Source: Diphasiastrum complanatum
Taxonomy: Eukaryota; Streptophyta; Lycopodiopsida; Lycopodiales; Lycopodiaceae
Direction of reading: 5' to 3'
DNA length: 64,000 bases
NCBI GenBank assembly: GCA_029204225.1
Contig: CM055112.1
Span: 28,794,703-28,858,702, forward strand
Part shown: in pieces, positions 34,608 to 46,333 of the stretch
Numbering within the stretch: the first letter of the stretch is position 1
How the letters are laid out: each line of letters starts with the position of its first letter
Position numbers and translations under genes: made by a program
The notes under the pieces: generated by a model
The model's database searches: none
Told to the model about the DNA's origin: nothing
Seen by the model: only the letters and a program-made list of their open reading frames with translations

Positions 34608-37600
34608 ATGGAAATGGAGCTGCAATCGCCGTTGTCAGCTTTGCTGGACTTTCAGCCTATTTGTAATCGAGCTCTCGGCCAACTTGATCCATCATTGCCA
34701 CATTCGCGCAACGCAGCATTGCTGCCATTTTTGTATTCTATTCATTCGGCCACTGCTAACCACCTGCTTGTTCTTACCTCTGATTTTCATTTTAATACCT
34801 GGCATGCAAGGGTGACCTTTGCTGATCTTAACAAAATGGTATGTCTCATTTTCTACAAGTGATTCACTTCAATTGCTTTGCATGTACTTTAAATACTTAT
34901 GCCGACCTGATGATGAAAAAAGAATGGGAAGAGAAGAAGGATAGGCTGGAAAAATGTAGACCTTGGTGACTTCTCAATCCAGTAAAACAAAGCTCCCTTG
35001 TAATGCCAGCGTCAGGCTTAAGTACAAGACGAACGGGCAGAGAATAGAAGCAAGGACTCCTTTTAAGCAGGAACCTCAGCTTTTAGGGCTGTTTAGGTTA
35101 ATAAAAGACGACATTTACCTCGAAGAGCCTTTGATCTAGCACAATGCACGAGCGTTTTTGCTAGGAAGAGTTGTCACATTCTTCTGGAATACTGATCAGA
35201 AAAGAAGCTCTAAAACAAAAGGAAACGATTAGTATAGGGTACTTTGAACATGCAGCTTTACGAAATATGCCAATCCAAAAGCGTCAACCTTCCTGTAAAC
35301 GTCAACATTTTTGGTCATAGCTAAACATGGGTTTCCAAGATTATGATCTTTCATCTCAATTAGCAAGAGCTTCTTAGCCATGAATAAATGAAAAACAGTG
35401 GCTGATTCACCTAGACGTTATTCAATCCTTTCTTTGTCAGTTGGCACTGTTTCACATGATGAACTGAGCAATAATCTGTTTTTTCGATTAATCTTTTTTT
35501 TTTTTTTTGGAGTTGGCATGCTTATACTGAGCTAGAAGGATACTTTAGTTTACTTACAATGGAAACACATATTTGAGGGTTCAACATACCATAACAGTGT
35601 TGCAATATTATCTTCTAAAAATTACACACTCATGACGCAAGAGTGTTGATGAACGATCCTGTTAGGTCCACGTGCAATCGAAATGAATTTGACTAATAAA
35701 CAGAAAATTTTATAAGTGGTCATATAAACAATAATGAATACTAAACTATGATCATGTAAATTGTAATAGTCCCCAACTACGATCACTGTCAACCTTTCCT
35801 ACTTTCTAGGAAGTTAGTCCAGCTGACTCTCATGGGATGTCTCCCACCAAGTCCAAGCTTTGCATCAAAAGGAGAAATCAGCAAACATGATCTTGGGCGT
35901 CACTTTCTGGATAGATCGCAAAATAGTCTAGTGAATTTAACCAGGTTGCTTTTGAATCCCCAAAGGACCCATAGTAGATAGGAATAGGGCAAAGAAATGA
36001 TGAACTCGGCATGAGTTAAGAATATGTCATATAAAAAAATTTGCAATTGAAATATGTCAACTTGTTTGTTTTGTTTTTGTCAACATGTGCAAAAGTATGT
36101 AGATGCCAAGCACAACTAGTGTGAAAGTATGCAATAAGAAGCTATTGAGGGAGCAAACTCTTGTCGTCACCCCAAGTAGATCTTAGGTCTACACAAAAAC
36201 AATAATAGGCCAAAAAATACTACTATAGATTTGATGAATGTATGCTGAAAAAAATAAACCTTCCAAAGTAGGCATTAGATGGCAATAGAGGTTGTCCGCA
36301 TATGTTGCAAAAATCAATGGGCAAAAAGAGCAATAAAAGTTTGAGAATACCTTCAAAAGGTAGGTGTGTGGTGTACATGTAGGTTGTCCTTTGTCATGCA
36401 ACCCCTCTTTGAGGCAAAAAACATTAGAAGTGGATATCCTGTATTAGAGATTTGCAATAGATGAGCCATAAAGTTTGTTGCACTTGCTGGTCAGCAAGCA
36501 AGGACAAAAATCACTTAACATCGGAACATAATTTATCTACAAAAATAGAACCCTATTTTGACCAAACTTTAACCTTCAAAATCTTTTGATAGAAAACTCT
36601 GATTGACAAGCTTGAAACTGCAACGAACTTGCTTCAAATATGAAAGATAAAGATTCACATGAAATTTGGAACAGAAGTGAAGTCGGATTTTGTGATAACT
36701 TCACTTATAGCAAGTAGAAAAGGATAGAAATTCCATTTTAAGGCTTGTTGGACAACGTAAAACATGAAGATCTGTGAAAAAGAGGAATAGAAAAGTTCTA
36801 TTCATAAAATGTAAAACTAGAAGCTGAACGCATGCAGGAGAAAAGGGGCTTAATTCGTATGGCTTGTAGACTTACCAACAACTTAATACATTTTACCAGC
36901 GTGTCCTTTTTCAGTATTTTAAGGGTTAGAGAATAGGCCTATAGCTGGGTCTCACCCACATTGTGCACTTTTAAGTCACATCATCACCAGCTCTATAGTT
37001 AACACTAGAGAGTTGTTTCAAGCACTTTTTTGGGGGGAAACCCATCTTCACTTGTTGGGGAATAACTAGAGATAGATATGCCAAAATACAATTCTATTAC
37101 TTTGATGTGAAAGTAGACTTGGTTATCATCAAGTTTAGAGATGATAAAAAGATTTCTATCTTGATCAATGAGAAAGTGGCCCATAAGAGAACTTGTTTTT
37201 TGTACTTCAAAGAACTTTTATGGATGGCAGAGAGCAACAAGGATGGCTCATTGGTGTTACTATTGTGTATAAATGCATTTATGCAATGAATCTATGTTGT
37301 GTTTTTGTTTTTTCTTAATTTTTACATGGAAACACGTACTAAATTGTTGTGGTTTTAATTAGAAAGGATGTCTCCACCTTCATTGATCTAGACAATACAT
37401 TTTGGCACTTGACGTAAGAAACTTCAAATGTCCGTATCTTCCAAACAGAACTTTTTTTGATGGACATGTTGCTATGGTCACATAGGATGTTTTATAGTAG
37501 AAGGTTGTAAATAATGTAGTGAAGGACATGGTAATACACTCATGTTTCTAAGTACTGAAGGTTGAGTAGCACCCCTGCATGTTTGACACATTATATCTTG

Positions 37601-40600
37601 CTTGCAATTTTCTCGATGTCAATGGCATAATAAATGTATATGTGAAGATTCAAGAACATGTTCGTGAAAGCATTTGATGACATTTGTGGTAGGTATGAGA
37701 TATAAAATTTTGGAAGAGTGCTGGAAATCTACAATTCTGTGCACATTTTGTTACAACTTTAGTGTGAATATTGATATTCTTAGTCAAGGAAACATTCCAT
37801 TTCTGGTATAGCTGATCTCAACGCCAGGGTCTAGATCCAAACTACTATTATTTTCATTGATAGTTTCGTACTTAGATTATGTTTTACATGTTTTGATTTT
37901 CAAGTATGGTTGTGTTTGAGCAGAAAGAAGCATTCTCAATAACTGAGAGCTTCTCATTGTACCTTCAGAGTTTTCATAGTGGATTCTCGTCCAATAATGT
38001 CAAGGTTGAGCTTGGAGGTCCAGCTAGCGCAGTTGCTGGAAAAGGTTCTGTACATCTATTTGTTTCCAGAATTCTCTTTCAAATATCAGTGGTTACTGTA
38101 TTTTAGCATCTCTCAAAGCCACTAATTTATACATCTTTCATTTGAAGTTAATGTTTGTCATGTTCTAAGCAGTCTGATCTTCATCACTGTTCAATGCTTT
38201 CTTTAGCTGAAAGCTCAAATACTAGACATTTGCATGTGGCTTAAAATAGGTGCCTCATCTGCAAAACTGAAAACTGTTATCATGACAAATGGAGAGGCCA
38301 AAGAAATGTGTTTGGAGCTTGAGCTTTTACAAGGTCAAGTTGCAAACGATGCCATGAGCACACTCGTATGGGGGCTCTTTGAATCACTTGTTACAGGTTA
38401 ATGTTCTGCACTATCTGTAATTGTGAGAGACTCAACTTTGGATTGCTTAACTTCCTGAATCAGTGCTGCTGGCTTTCTTTAAGCTGCTATATGTTACTGT
38501 GTTAATACTCTGTATTGATAGTAGCACGTGTCCTGTAAAGGATTCCCAGTGTTGTTATGAGGTCTTTTAAGTAGACTAATTGACATGGAAGAAGACATCG
38601 GAAGCTTCTTGTAGAACAGCAGCTACTCACTAATAAAAAATTCTTGCAAATAAGGAAAAGTCGCTAGAATAATGTTTTTATGTCTATGGTGTATCTTGCT
38701 TAAAGCAATGGGAACATAATCACTGGCCTTGGGGATGTGTCCTTGTTTCTGAGCACTTCGTGCCAGATTGCCATCATGCCAGTAGTTCAGTCTGCAAGAG
38801 TTTCACTGAGAGATTTGCACACCATGTGACTCTGGACTCTTGGTTATATGATCACTTTGAAGAGCACTTAGCATTCAAGATCACCTCTGCGTCATCGGAG
38901 GGATTTGCAGGAGTACCTTTGGATTTCTGTGGCCAAATGAAGTTGTGCTTGTAGGTAGATCGATATCAGCTGGATATATATATGTTTTGCAACATCTAAT
39001 CTATGCTACTTCGAGGAAGCTAAGGCAAAACCCCTTTGCAGTCTGGGATAGCGATACATTGTAAGAACTAGCCAAGGGTACAATCTTCTCTATTAACAAA
39101 AAGGGATCAAATCGACATGGATAATGTATAGCACAGTGCAAGTGAAACGTGTCATGAAAGAGAAAACTTATCAATCTTCCTTCTTCCTATTCACAATCAT
39201 ATCAACTAAGAACCCAATGGGGACGTAGGTAGTAATCAATTATACATCATGGAGGGCTGAGCAGGAAGTCAGGCCACAACATGGTTAGCGCTATGTACTT
39301 TCAGATACTTATCAATTTTTCCAATATAGATGATCACTAACATACTGAAATTTGTACGTAATATGACTTAGTTAAAGGTCGACTTAGGAAGTGATTATAT
39401 GCGATAGCTTGACTAGTTTGACCAGCCTACAATTGACCAAAATTCTGATTTATATTTTGATGCTTTTTAGTACGTCAACAAACTAGATGGCAAAACCTTG
39501 AAGATATATTCAAGATAATCCCATGGCTATCACTTTCCAATTTTGTCTTCTATTTCTTTTTGGCTTGTTGCCTGTGGTATGGCGCCCAATGTTTTGATTG
39601 CATGCTTGTTTTTTTTTTTTTTCCTAATTTGATGTATTGTATTTGCATGGACTTGTTGCATGTTGAACCTGATCATGTTTATGACATGCATGAAGGATTT
39701 ACAGTCGTTTTGAGTGGTCACACGCATATATTTTAATGTGCAATGTGGTTGAAAGAAAGGCAGTAGAACTTGAAGTAAATCCACAAATTTCCTCTCAAAA
39801 GAAAACCATCAATTGTGAAACAGGCCGGTTACATCTTTATAAACCTTTTAGGTTGAAGGTCAGTATGTGGTAAAAAATATCGTTTGAAAAAGAGAGCTTT
39901 CTTTGAAAATCAAAGCATGATGTCACTAGGAGTGCTGGCTATGGCTTTGCAAAAGGAAAACAATATTTTGTTTTATCAATCTTTCTTGTTGTTTAAGGCT
40001 TTATGTTCTCTTGTCATGAGGGCCTAGTGATCCTCATCTCAAACTTTCAAGTAACAAGCTACCACATTGAAGCCCATCCCAAATTTCAGTTCGGTTAATC
40101 ACTGAGCTGACAGTGATGGGATGTGGACAAATAAATCCACTCTTTTTGTAAAAGTTTAGATGCTTCTTTTGCTTGTCGTTAACCAAATATGTACAAGGAT
40201 TATTTACAACTGTCAAAGCTGAAGCTCCACTTACTGGCAAAAGTCAATAACACAACATTCAGGCACGAAGGAAACAATCTTGGCCAAAGGCCTTCTAGAT
40301 GTCCATGAACATGCATGTACATGGAATCAAATCTCTGACCACCAAGAGGAAAGATACTCTCAACTAACATTATGTTTGAGGAGGAAACAATTGCAGATGC
40401 TTTTATTGTAAAACCTTATGTTTAAATCACTAACAAAACACTACTTGATTCACACAATATGTACATGCTCGGCTTGTAGTAGGTTGAATAATAGCTACCT
40501 AGCATTTTTTATGTGCTTTTCATTCCCTTTTTTCTTTCTTCAATCATTCTCTGTCAATCGTTAGAACTCCATATGTGGCTTTCTTGTTAAATGAGTCTGG

Positions 40601-43600
40601 TAATTATTATGCTTGCTTGAGGCATACCGAGTCTTAATGCTAGTTACTCTTTATTACACTTACTTGCTCGCCTACTTTTAAGAATCTTTGTGGAACTGCA
40701 GTTGTTAAAACTTTATGCAGGTCGATACTTGCGCAAGATGTAACGTGCCTAAGTTTTTAAAAGAACTAATTATTTGATACTTCACAATAAACATAACTAC
40801 TAAGTTTATCATAGGGGAGTTTTATGAAAATAATCTAGAGCTTCTATGGCAGTTCAATTCTTGTATTCTAACAGGCAAATTTTGCATGTTTTACTTTTGG
40901 ATCATGATCAGCAAAGACACAGGTTTCACAACTTGAAGAGGAAGTAAATCAAGAAAAGGTACGGTTTGAAGTCCCTTTACTTGCTCAATGATGCTTATGA
41001 CTATCGTTTCAAACTATGTCACTTCCATGAATATTTTTGTACCTTGCGGTAATTCTTTCTGAGAAAAAATGGATGGGCTGCTTTTACATGCACCTCATTC
41101 AAGTCCTCACTGAATCTCACCAGAAGCTCAAAGAACTTACAAATGTGCAAATGATATTTGGCTTTCGATGTATGACTTTCTTGATGGCAGTGTCTAGCCA
41201 CTTTAATGCAGTATAAACCCTTCATAGTGCCAATCTTCCACAAAATGTCATGTGCAACAAATCGTGATTCATTAGGCTGTCTTGCTCAGAAAAGCAGCTA
41301 TTCTCCACACCAAGAAACTCATTGAAAGTTAACAAATGAGGGCTTCAGTGTTCAATTGTGATTTCTATTCTAAAAGACCAACTTTGTAACTTCTCAGCAT
41401 GAAAGGAAGAAAAACAAATAGCCACTTGTGCTTATCCTTGAAATCTAAAATACATGAAGAACCAAACTCCAGTTGTCATATTGCTGCCAATCACGGTTGC
41501 AGGGGGAACCCTCAGAGCGGAAAGTAGTATTTTTGTGTTTGAGCTGAACTTGTTGCATTAGTGACTCTCATCCACAGCTTTCACATATCTTGCTGCAAAA
41601 CATGCTCCTGTAATCTCTAAAGGAGATTTCTGAGTTCCAATCAGTCTGTTCCTGCTGTTCATCATGACGCGATACGGCTGGACAATTAGCAGCAAACCTG
41701 TTTTTCAAAATTGTCCTCAATAACATGGCAGAAATGGTTGAAATTTTTTTTAAACATGGGGAGGTACAAAAAGTAATCCAGTGATGTGAAACATTCTCCA
41801 AAAGCTACAACAAAGTAACTAGAAAGAACTGATTATGGACATCCATGAAATTAATAGTAAACTTCCTAAAAAAGGTTCACAGAGAATTGGAGCCAAATTT
41901 GTCCAATCTGTTGGTAAGTTTAATAGATGGAATGATGGCCTCAGAATACTTCAACTTGTGTTTCAACAAACCAGTAGTGGAAGAAAACAATAAGTGAAAC
42001 GTCAGTGATGCCATTATGGCCAAATATATCAAAGGTCCAACTTGTTTCCAACAATCTCTCCTTTTGCCAATATATAAAACTTGCAAGCATCTAAACAATT
42101 TATACATTTTTCTTGGTAATCAGGTCTTCATTCAAAAAGATTGAAGGGTGATATCTCATCACCCTTCAAATTCAAGTTGATATACACGATCAACTTGAAG
42201 ATAGGAACTAAATCTTGCATGAAAGAAGAAGATACAAGCAACGACCTCTTTTCTATGAAAACACAGAAAAATACTAAGAACCCTATACAACTGCAGGTGC
42301 AAAGATTACAAAATCGGTCTCTTTTGAGCTGGTAGATGTTATATGCCTTTTCTGATTTTCTTGTTATGCTTTAACGTTCATTCAGAGGAACACCACTACA
42401 ATTCTTGATGCTGTGGTCTCGGGGAGAAGTTCTCTCAATTCTTGCCCATCTCGTGTTACAAAGGCTAGCCTAGTTAACCGTTTGCAAAGCCAAACGCTGA
42501 ACAAGGAACACAGTATGCCAGCTTCTCATTTTGCATCCACCAAGGTACTTTGTTTCTCTTTTATTCGCTTTTAAATGGTCACTTTGAAAGCATCAAGCTG
42601 ATCTAACACCTGGTAGTTGCATCAAGTTCGTAAATATTATATGGTTCCATTGTTCTTTTTAGATGTTTGATGAAGTAGAAGAGGTATATTACGTTCAGAA
42701 TGTGCTTCAGATCTGGTGTATAATTGACTTCATAACTATCAAAATTTCTACTACCTTTCAAGCTTTCCAGGTCCACATCCTATTCAAGAGGAAGCAGTGC
42801 TCGTTGCTCGTCTTTAAAATTGGCTGAAGCAAACAGTTACACTAGAACAACTAGATCCAAAGGTATCTAACACATGACGATCATGATTGAACCACATAGG
42901 AGTTGACTGAGAGCATATACATACTACGATTGTGAGGAAAATGGAAGCTGTCTGTTAGGACTTTTAAGCTTATATCTTTGGTAAAATTGTGTTGACAGTA
43001 TCTTGGTGGTTTATCTACTGGCCATTCAGGGAAAGCTACTGACATAGCAGAAGCTCAGGCCAGTCATTTATGCGAGCGTTCATCAAGTTTCATTGCTGGT
43101 GGACAACATCTGGCAGATAGTAGTATTGATAAACGCAAGTATCTTGATGTGAATCCTGAAGTTATTTCTAAAATAGAAGCAGGTGGTGAAAACCGAAGTG
43201 AAAAAACTGATGCTTGGGCAAGGTAAAACGAAGGAAATAGATATTGCTGCTTCAAATCGTACGATCTTTTGACATTCACAGATAGTTTATATAAGAAGTT
43301 TTTCTCCCCACGATTGCCAGGCGGCGTTACTTTGAGTGGAGACAAGATCAAAGCTTGCCAAACAAAGAAATCGAAGAGCTAAGTCTCGCAGAATTTGCTG
43401 ATAGTTTGGTGAAGTTTTTCTGTATGATCAAAAAGAGAGATGGGACGCTTTTTCCTTCAGATAGGTATATTGCGTTGTTATGCATTGAAGGCACACTTTT
43501 CATTACTATAAAGTAGATTGCATGCTGAGGAGATTCTTTCTCTTGTGGATCGCTGATTGCACTGCTTGCTCATACAGCCTGGGCGCTATCTTCAGAGCGT

Positions 43601-45608
43601 TTGCTCGGATCATTAACTTTCACTATAAAAAGTTATATCTTCAAGGAAACTATGCTGGACCTATTGTTGATATGAATCGTGACATAATGTTTGAAAAGTC
43701 ACGCTTGGCTTGCAAAGAGGCTATGAAGCATAGCATATTAAACGGTGGCAATCTGCACAAGAAGCAGAAAATCTGTGAGAGGCTCCTCACAGAAGAACAC
43801 GTCTTACAACATCCAGCAAATCAAACAACTCATGCACTTGGACTTGTCAGGAGACTCTGTTATTTTGCGATTCACAGATTTCATATTTATGGTTGTATGG
43901 AGCTCTATGATACAACTGATCTTGAATTTCGAAGAGCAGTGGATGAAAAAGGAGTTGACTACTGGGAGTAAGCCTCTTTCTCTTTCCTGGTTTCTTGCTT
44001 TTGAGTATTATGAACGAGTTGAAGACCGTGTAGAGGGTTTTCAGGTGTGTGCGCCAGTGACTGGCCAGAAAGTATTAATGAAGTGTTTGTGACTAAAGCA
44101 TTTTTGGAATCACCGTCCTTTTCACATTTTATTTGTGCTGTTTGCAGGTACGATGAACGTCGTGCCATGCACTATAAGTCTAAAACAGTTCTTCGGGATT
44201 CAGTAAAATCTTATGACAAAAAAGTCATAGACTGTTTTGATAAATACTTTGCACATTTGCCTTCAAAGCCTCTCGAGCGGGAGCCTCGGCGGCTCTTTCT
44301 TGCACCTATAACGAATCCTCGAAGTTCAGATGTAATGTTTTTGATAACTTTATTGTGCATGAGGAAGTCTGCATGTGTATGATGGTAGAAATTTTATTGC
44401 ACTGTAGTGAGTTTTATTCAGATTATCATGCCTGGAGATGATAATTGTGTTATGTGGATGAATATTAGTATTCTCATGAGCATTGCACTTCTCAGATCTG
44501 GTATCGCCATGAAAATATCAGTGCAAGGAGATTATCAAAATGGTATAGATCAATGGGTCCTCTACGTGGCACTCACACAGATATACCTGGCTACGCACTT
44601 TTCAATCAGACTGGGTATGTAGCGTATCTTCTTGCGGAGATATATTACTACCTTAGTTTTTGTCACATTGGGACTTAGCGTGTAATCATCTAGATGTTTC
44701 ATGTTTTTTTCCATGGTACATATGTGAAATAAGTTTTCCAGTTGCATGTAGCTCAGGTAAAGTCCAACCCAAGGTTGACTCCACTGCAGTTTCTTGACAA
44801 GGTAGCACTTCAAAGATACTGATATCTAAAACATCACATACCGCCCCTTCCAAAAAAAAAGAAACCACCACCACCACCACCACCGGGAAGAGAGCATGGT
44901 GATGGGATTTGTCTTCCATGGAGGAATAATGGCATGCAGTGGTTTCTGACGGGATAACATTTTATTGTTCAGACAAAAAACAACCTAAGGACCTTGATAG
45001 GACTTAAGATTAGACTATAAAGTCTCTGATGTTGTCATGTATTCAAAATCATCTCTTTTCATACAATCAAATTAGTAATGATCTAGCACAAATTACTTTC
45101 ACTGGATTTGCTGATATTAGATGACTTGACCTGACATAAACTTCTGGAGAAATTCATCAAAGAATCAATTTTAAGAGATGCTAAAATAACCTTACTGGTG
45201 CTGTATGTACCATCTGTGCAGCAGTCTCGAAGTTTCCTTCTTGACCCTGCTCATACGAAGATACAAAATTTGAAATCAATTTTAATGAAGATTTCACCTG
45301 AAAACAAATTGGATTCTTGGGTCTTGCTGCTACGGTTCAGACAGTTTCCTTCCTCACAGAGATTGCTAGAAGGCTGTACAGAGATTGGAAGAATCAGAGA
45401 ATCAATGGACAAGTTGTTTGAAGACTAGTGCTTGATCTATCTCCCTGCAAAAAAAGAATAGCAAGTACAAACTAGGAAGATTATCTCTTGCATGGCATTA
45501 ACTTGAGGACATAATAACAATCTATCTCCCTTTTTCTTGCTGAAGTTTTCTTGCTGATTGGAAGCCTCTACCCTTTCCCTCTACTTTGGTGCTACAGCCC
45601 CCCCCCCC

Positions 45609-45660
<52 letters not shown>

Positions 45661-46333
45661 TATGCTAGAATGAGCTCTCTGTTCAGTATTTTTTATCTGC
45701 CATGAGTGAAGTTCTAAATGGTGGTAACTGAGTCAGATCGACAATCATAGATTTTCTGGTTAATACATTAAATTTCACTTAACTCTGCAGAATTTTGAAC
45801 CTAAAGGCTAGCTGCATGTCATATAAGAGAGGTTGGTAAGTTTTTATTCTATTGTACTACCCCAGGATTTGTTTCTCTAGACCAAGTGTCCTCTTCAGTG
45901 AAGTTCTTAAACATCCAATTTTCTAAGGCCAGATTTCTTTATTGTTGATTTTGCATCACAATAAGAGTTATGATTACAAGTGAGAAGCACTTTCTGTTAA
46001 TCATATTAAAATGGTATGTTAACTGCTTGACCATACTGTTTGATGCTAACTGATTCTAGGAGTTCTTCCAAGGCTGTTCAAGAGGTCACTTCTGGGAGCA
46101 AGCTACATCTACATGCAATAGGTGATTCTGCAAGTGAGGAGCTGAGGGCTAGACAAAGGTCTATTACATATGTAAAGACTGCTGAAGACGATAACATGAC
46201 AAGTGACACTGATGAGGCATATAGCGAAGGAGACTGTGAAGACAATGATGAAACAACAGATAATGAAATTCACGAAGCTAACGATGTTCATACACAAATT
46301 GAACCATCTGATCTAGACGAAATCACACTTTAG
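34608..46333 (+). CDS. Host gene: XRCC4/XLF/PAXX-like head plus Crypton-type recombinase-like domain
   Basis: Proposed exons: 34608-34838, 37924-38044, 38250-38396, 40912-40958, 42386-42544, 42663-42683, 42763-42862, 43030-43222, 43321-43464, 43578-43967, 44148-44331, 44496-44614 and 46060-46333. All junctions are GT/AG and all phases agree, giving 709 codons and a TAG stop. Residues 1-155 look like the beta-sandwich head of the XRCC4 superfamily (LLVLTSDFHFNTWHARVTF, VKVELGGP). A coiled coil follows at ~155-190 (LVTAKTQVSQLEEEVNQEK), then a Ser-rich linker. Residues ~330-620 match the Crypton/DUF3504 tyrosine-recombinase-like fold (EFADSLVKFFCMIKKRDGTL, LFLAPITNP, DIWYRHENISARRLSKW). The tail is acidic. 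The head suggests a non-homologous end-joining scaffold in the nucleus; the second half suggests DNA binding without catalysis. Least certain are exons 6-7 and the long introns; two adjacent genes remain possible but less likely. Confidence 0.65.
34839..37923 (+). other. Intron 1 of the host gene (3.1 kb)
   Basis: GT...AG intron with no internal gene recognised. It contains a poly-T tract near 35490 and otherwise unique AT-rich DNA. Confidence 0.5.
38397..40911 (+). other. Intron 3 of the host gene (2.5 kb)
   Basis: GT...AG intron. Short frames (for example near 38760-38954) show no domain. No transposon was recognised. Confidence 0.5.
40959..42385 (+). other. Intron 4 of the host gene (1.4 kb)
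   Basis: The donor aag|gtacgg and acceptor ttcag|agg are both good. No internal feature was recognised. Confidence 0.5.
43030..44614 (+). other. Exons 8-12: Crypton/DUF3504-type tyrosine-recombinase-like domain
   Basis: The N-terminal SAM-like half has W-x-x-R-R-x-F-E-W, EELSLAEFADSLVKFFCMI, KKRDGTLFPSDSLGAIFRAF, the typical 'W...F..W ... LA..L..F...I..KDG..Y...SL..I..A' pattern. The catalytic half shows TTHALGLVRRLCYFAIHRFH, YGCMELYDTTDLEF, GVDYWEYDERRAMHY, RRLFLAPITNP and SDIWYRHENISARRLSKWYR. These correspond to the conserved blocks 'F.LRG..E...L...D', 'F.L.P..NP' and 'VWY...P.G...L'. The first catalytic Arg position reads Tyr (HIYG) and no His-x-x-Arg block or nucleophilic Tyr follows. 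Family match fairly strong; enzymatic activity unlikely. Confidence 0.7.
44615..46059 (+). other. Intron 12 of the host gene (1.4 kb)
   Basis: Holds a (CCA)n tract at about 44859-44883, the poly-C/(CT)n tract at 45598-45657 and a 69-codon frame ending at 45428. That frame is preceded by a good acceptor (gtgcag|cag) but its phase does not fit the exon 12 donor; it could be an alternative terminal exon. Confidence 0.45.
45598..45657 (+). repeat. C22 followed by (TC)19
   Basis: A pure run of 22 C then a TC dinucleotide run, inside intron 12. A long homopurine strand of this kind can form triplex or quadruplex DNA. Confidence 0.95.
46060..46333 (+). other. Last exon: acidic tail of the host gene
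   Basis: Acceptor gattctag|g at 46059 enters in the phase required by the strong donor gg|gtatgt at 44615. The exon encodes a Ser-rich then Asp/Glu-rich tail (DDNMTSDTDEAYSEGDCEDN) and ends in TAG. Such tails are common in chromatin-associated proteins. Confidence 0.6.

Larger units (their letters stand above)
34608..40958 (+). other. Exons 1-4: XRCC4-superfamily-like head and coiled coil
   Basis: Exon 1 opens with ATG 34608 and ends in phase 0 before gtatgt. The spliced exons encode an N-terminal beta-rich domain: strand LLPFLYSI, strand HLLVLTSD, the conserved Trp (FNTWHARV), two helices (ADLNKMKEAF, ITESFSLYLQSF), then strands NVKVELGG, KLKTVIM and MCLELELL. A long helix follows, from VANDAMSTLVWGLFESLV to QLEEEVNQEK. 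This order and the L-V-x-x-D...W motif are those of XLF, PAXX and XRCC4. PAXX is the closest in compactness and in the L-x-GGP motif. This is recognition of a pattern; a profile search would decide. Confidence 0.6.

Noticed and set aside
38760-38954. A 64-codon frame inside intron 3
   Set aside because: No domain, no splice sites joining it in phase to neighbouring exons, and the exon 3 to exon 4 phase already fits.
43522-43577. ATG at 43522 as start of a gene (MLRRFFLLWIADC...)
   Set aside because: This part lies in intron 9. The acceptor catacag at 43571-43577 joins the downstream exon in phase with the upstream exon and restores the domain pattern.
43030-44614. An active, mobile Crypton element
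   Set aside because: No terminal or target features were seen, there are many introns, the catalytic Arg and the His-x-x-Arg/Tyr block are missing, and the frame continues from exons with a different, host-like domain.
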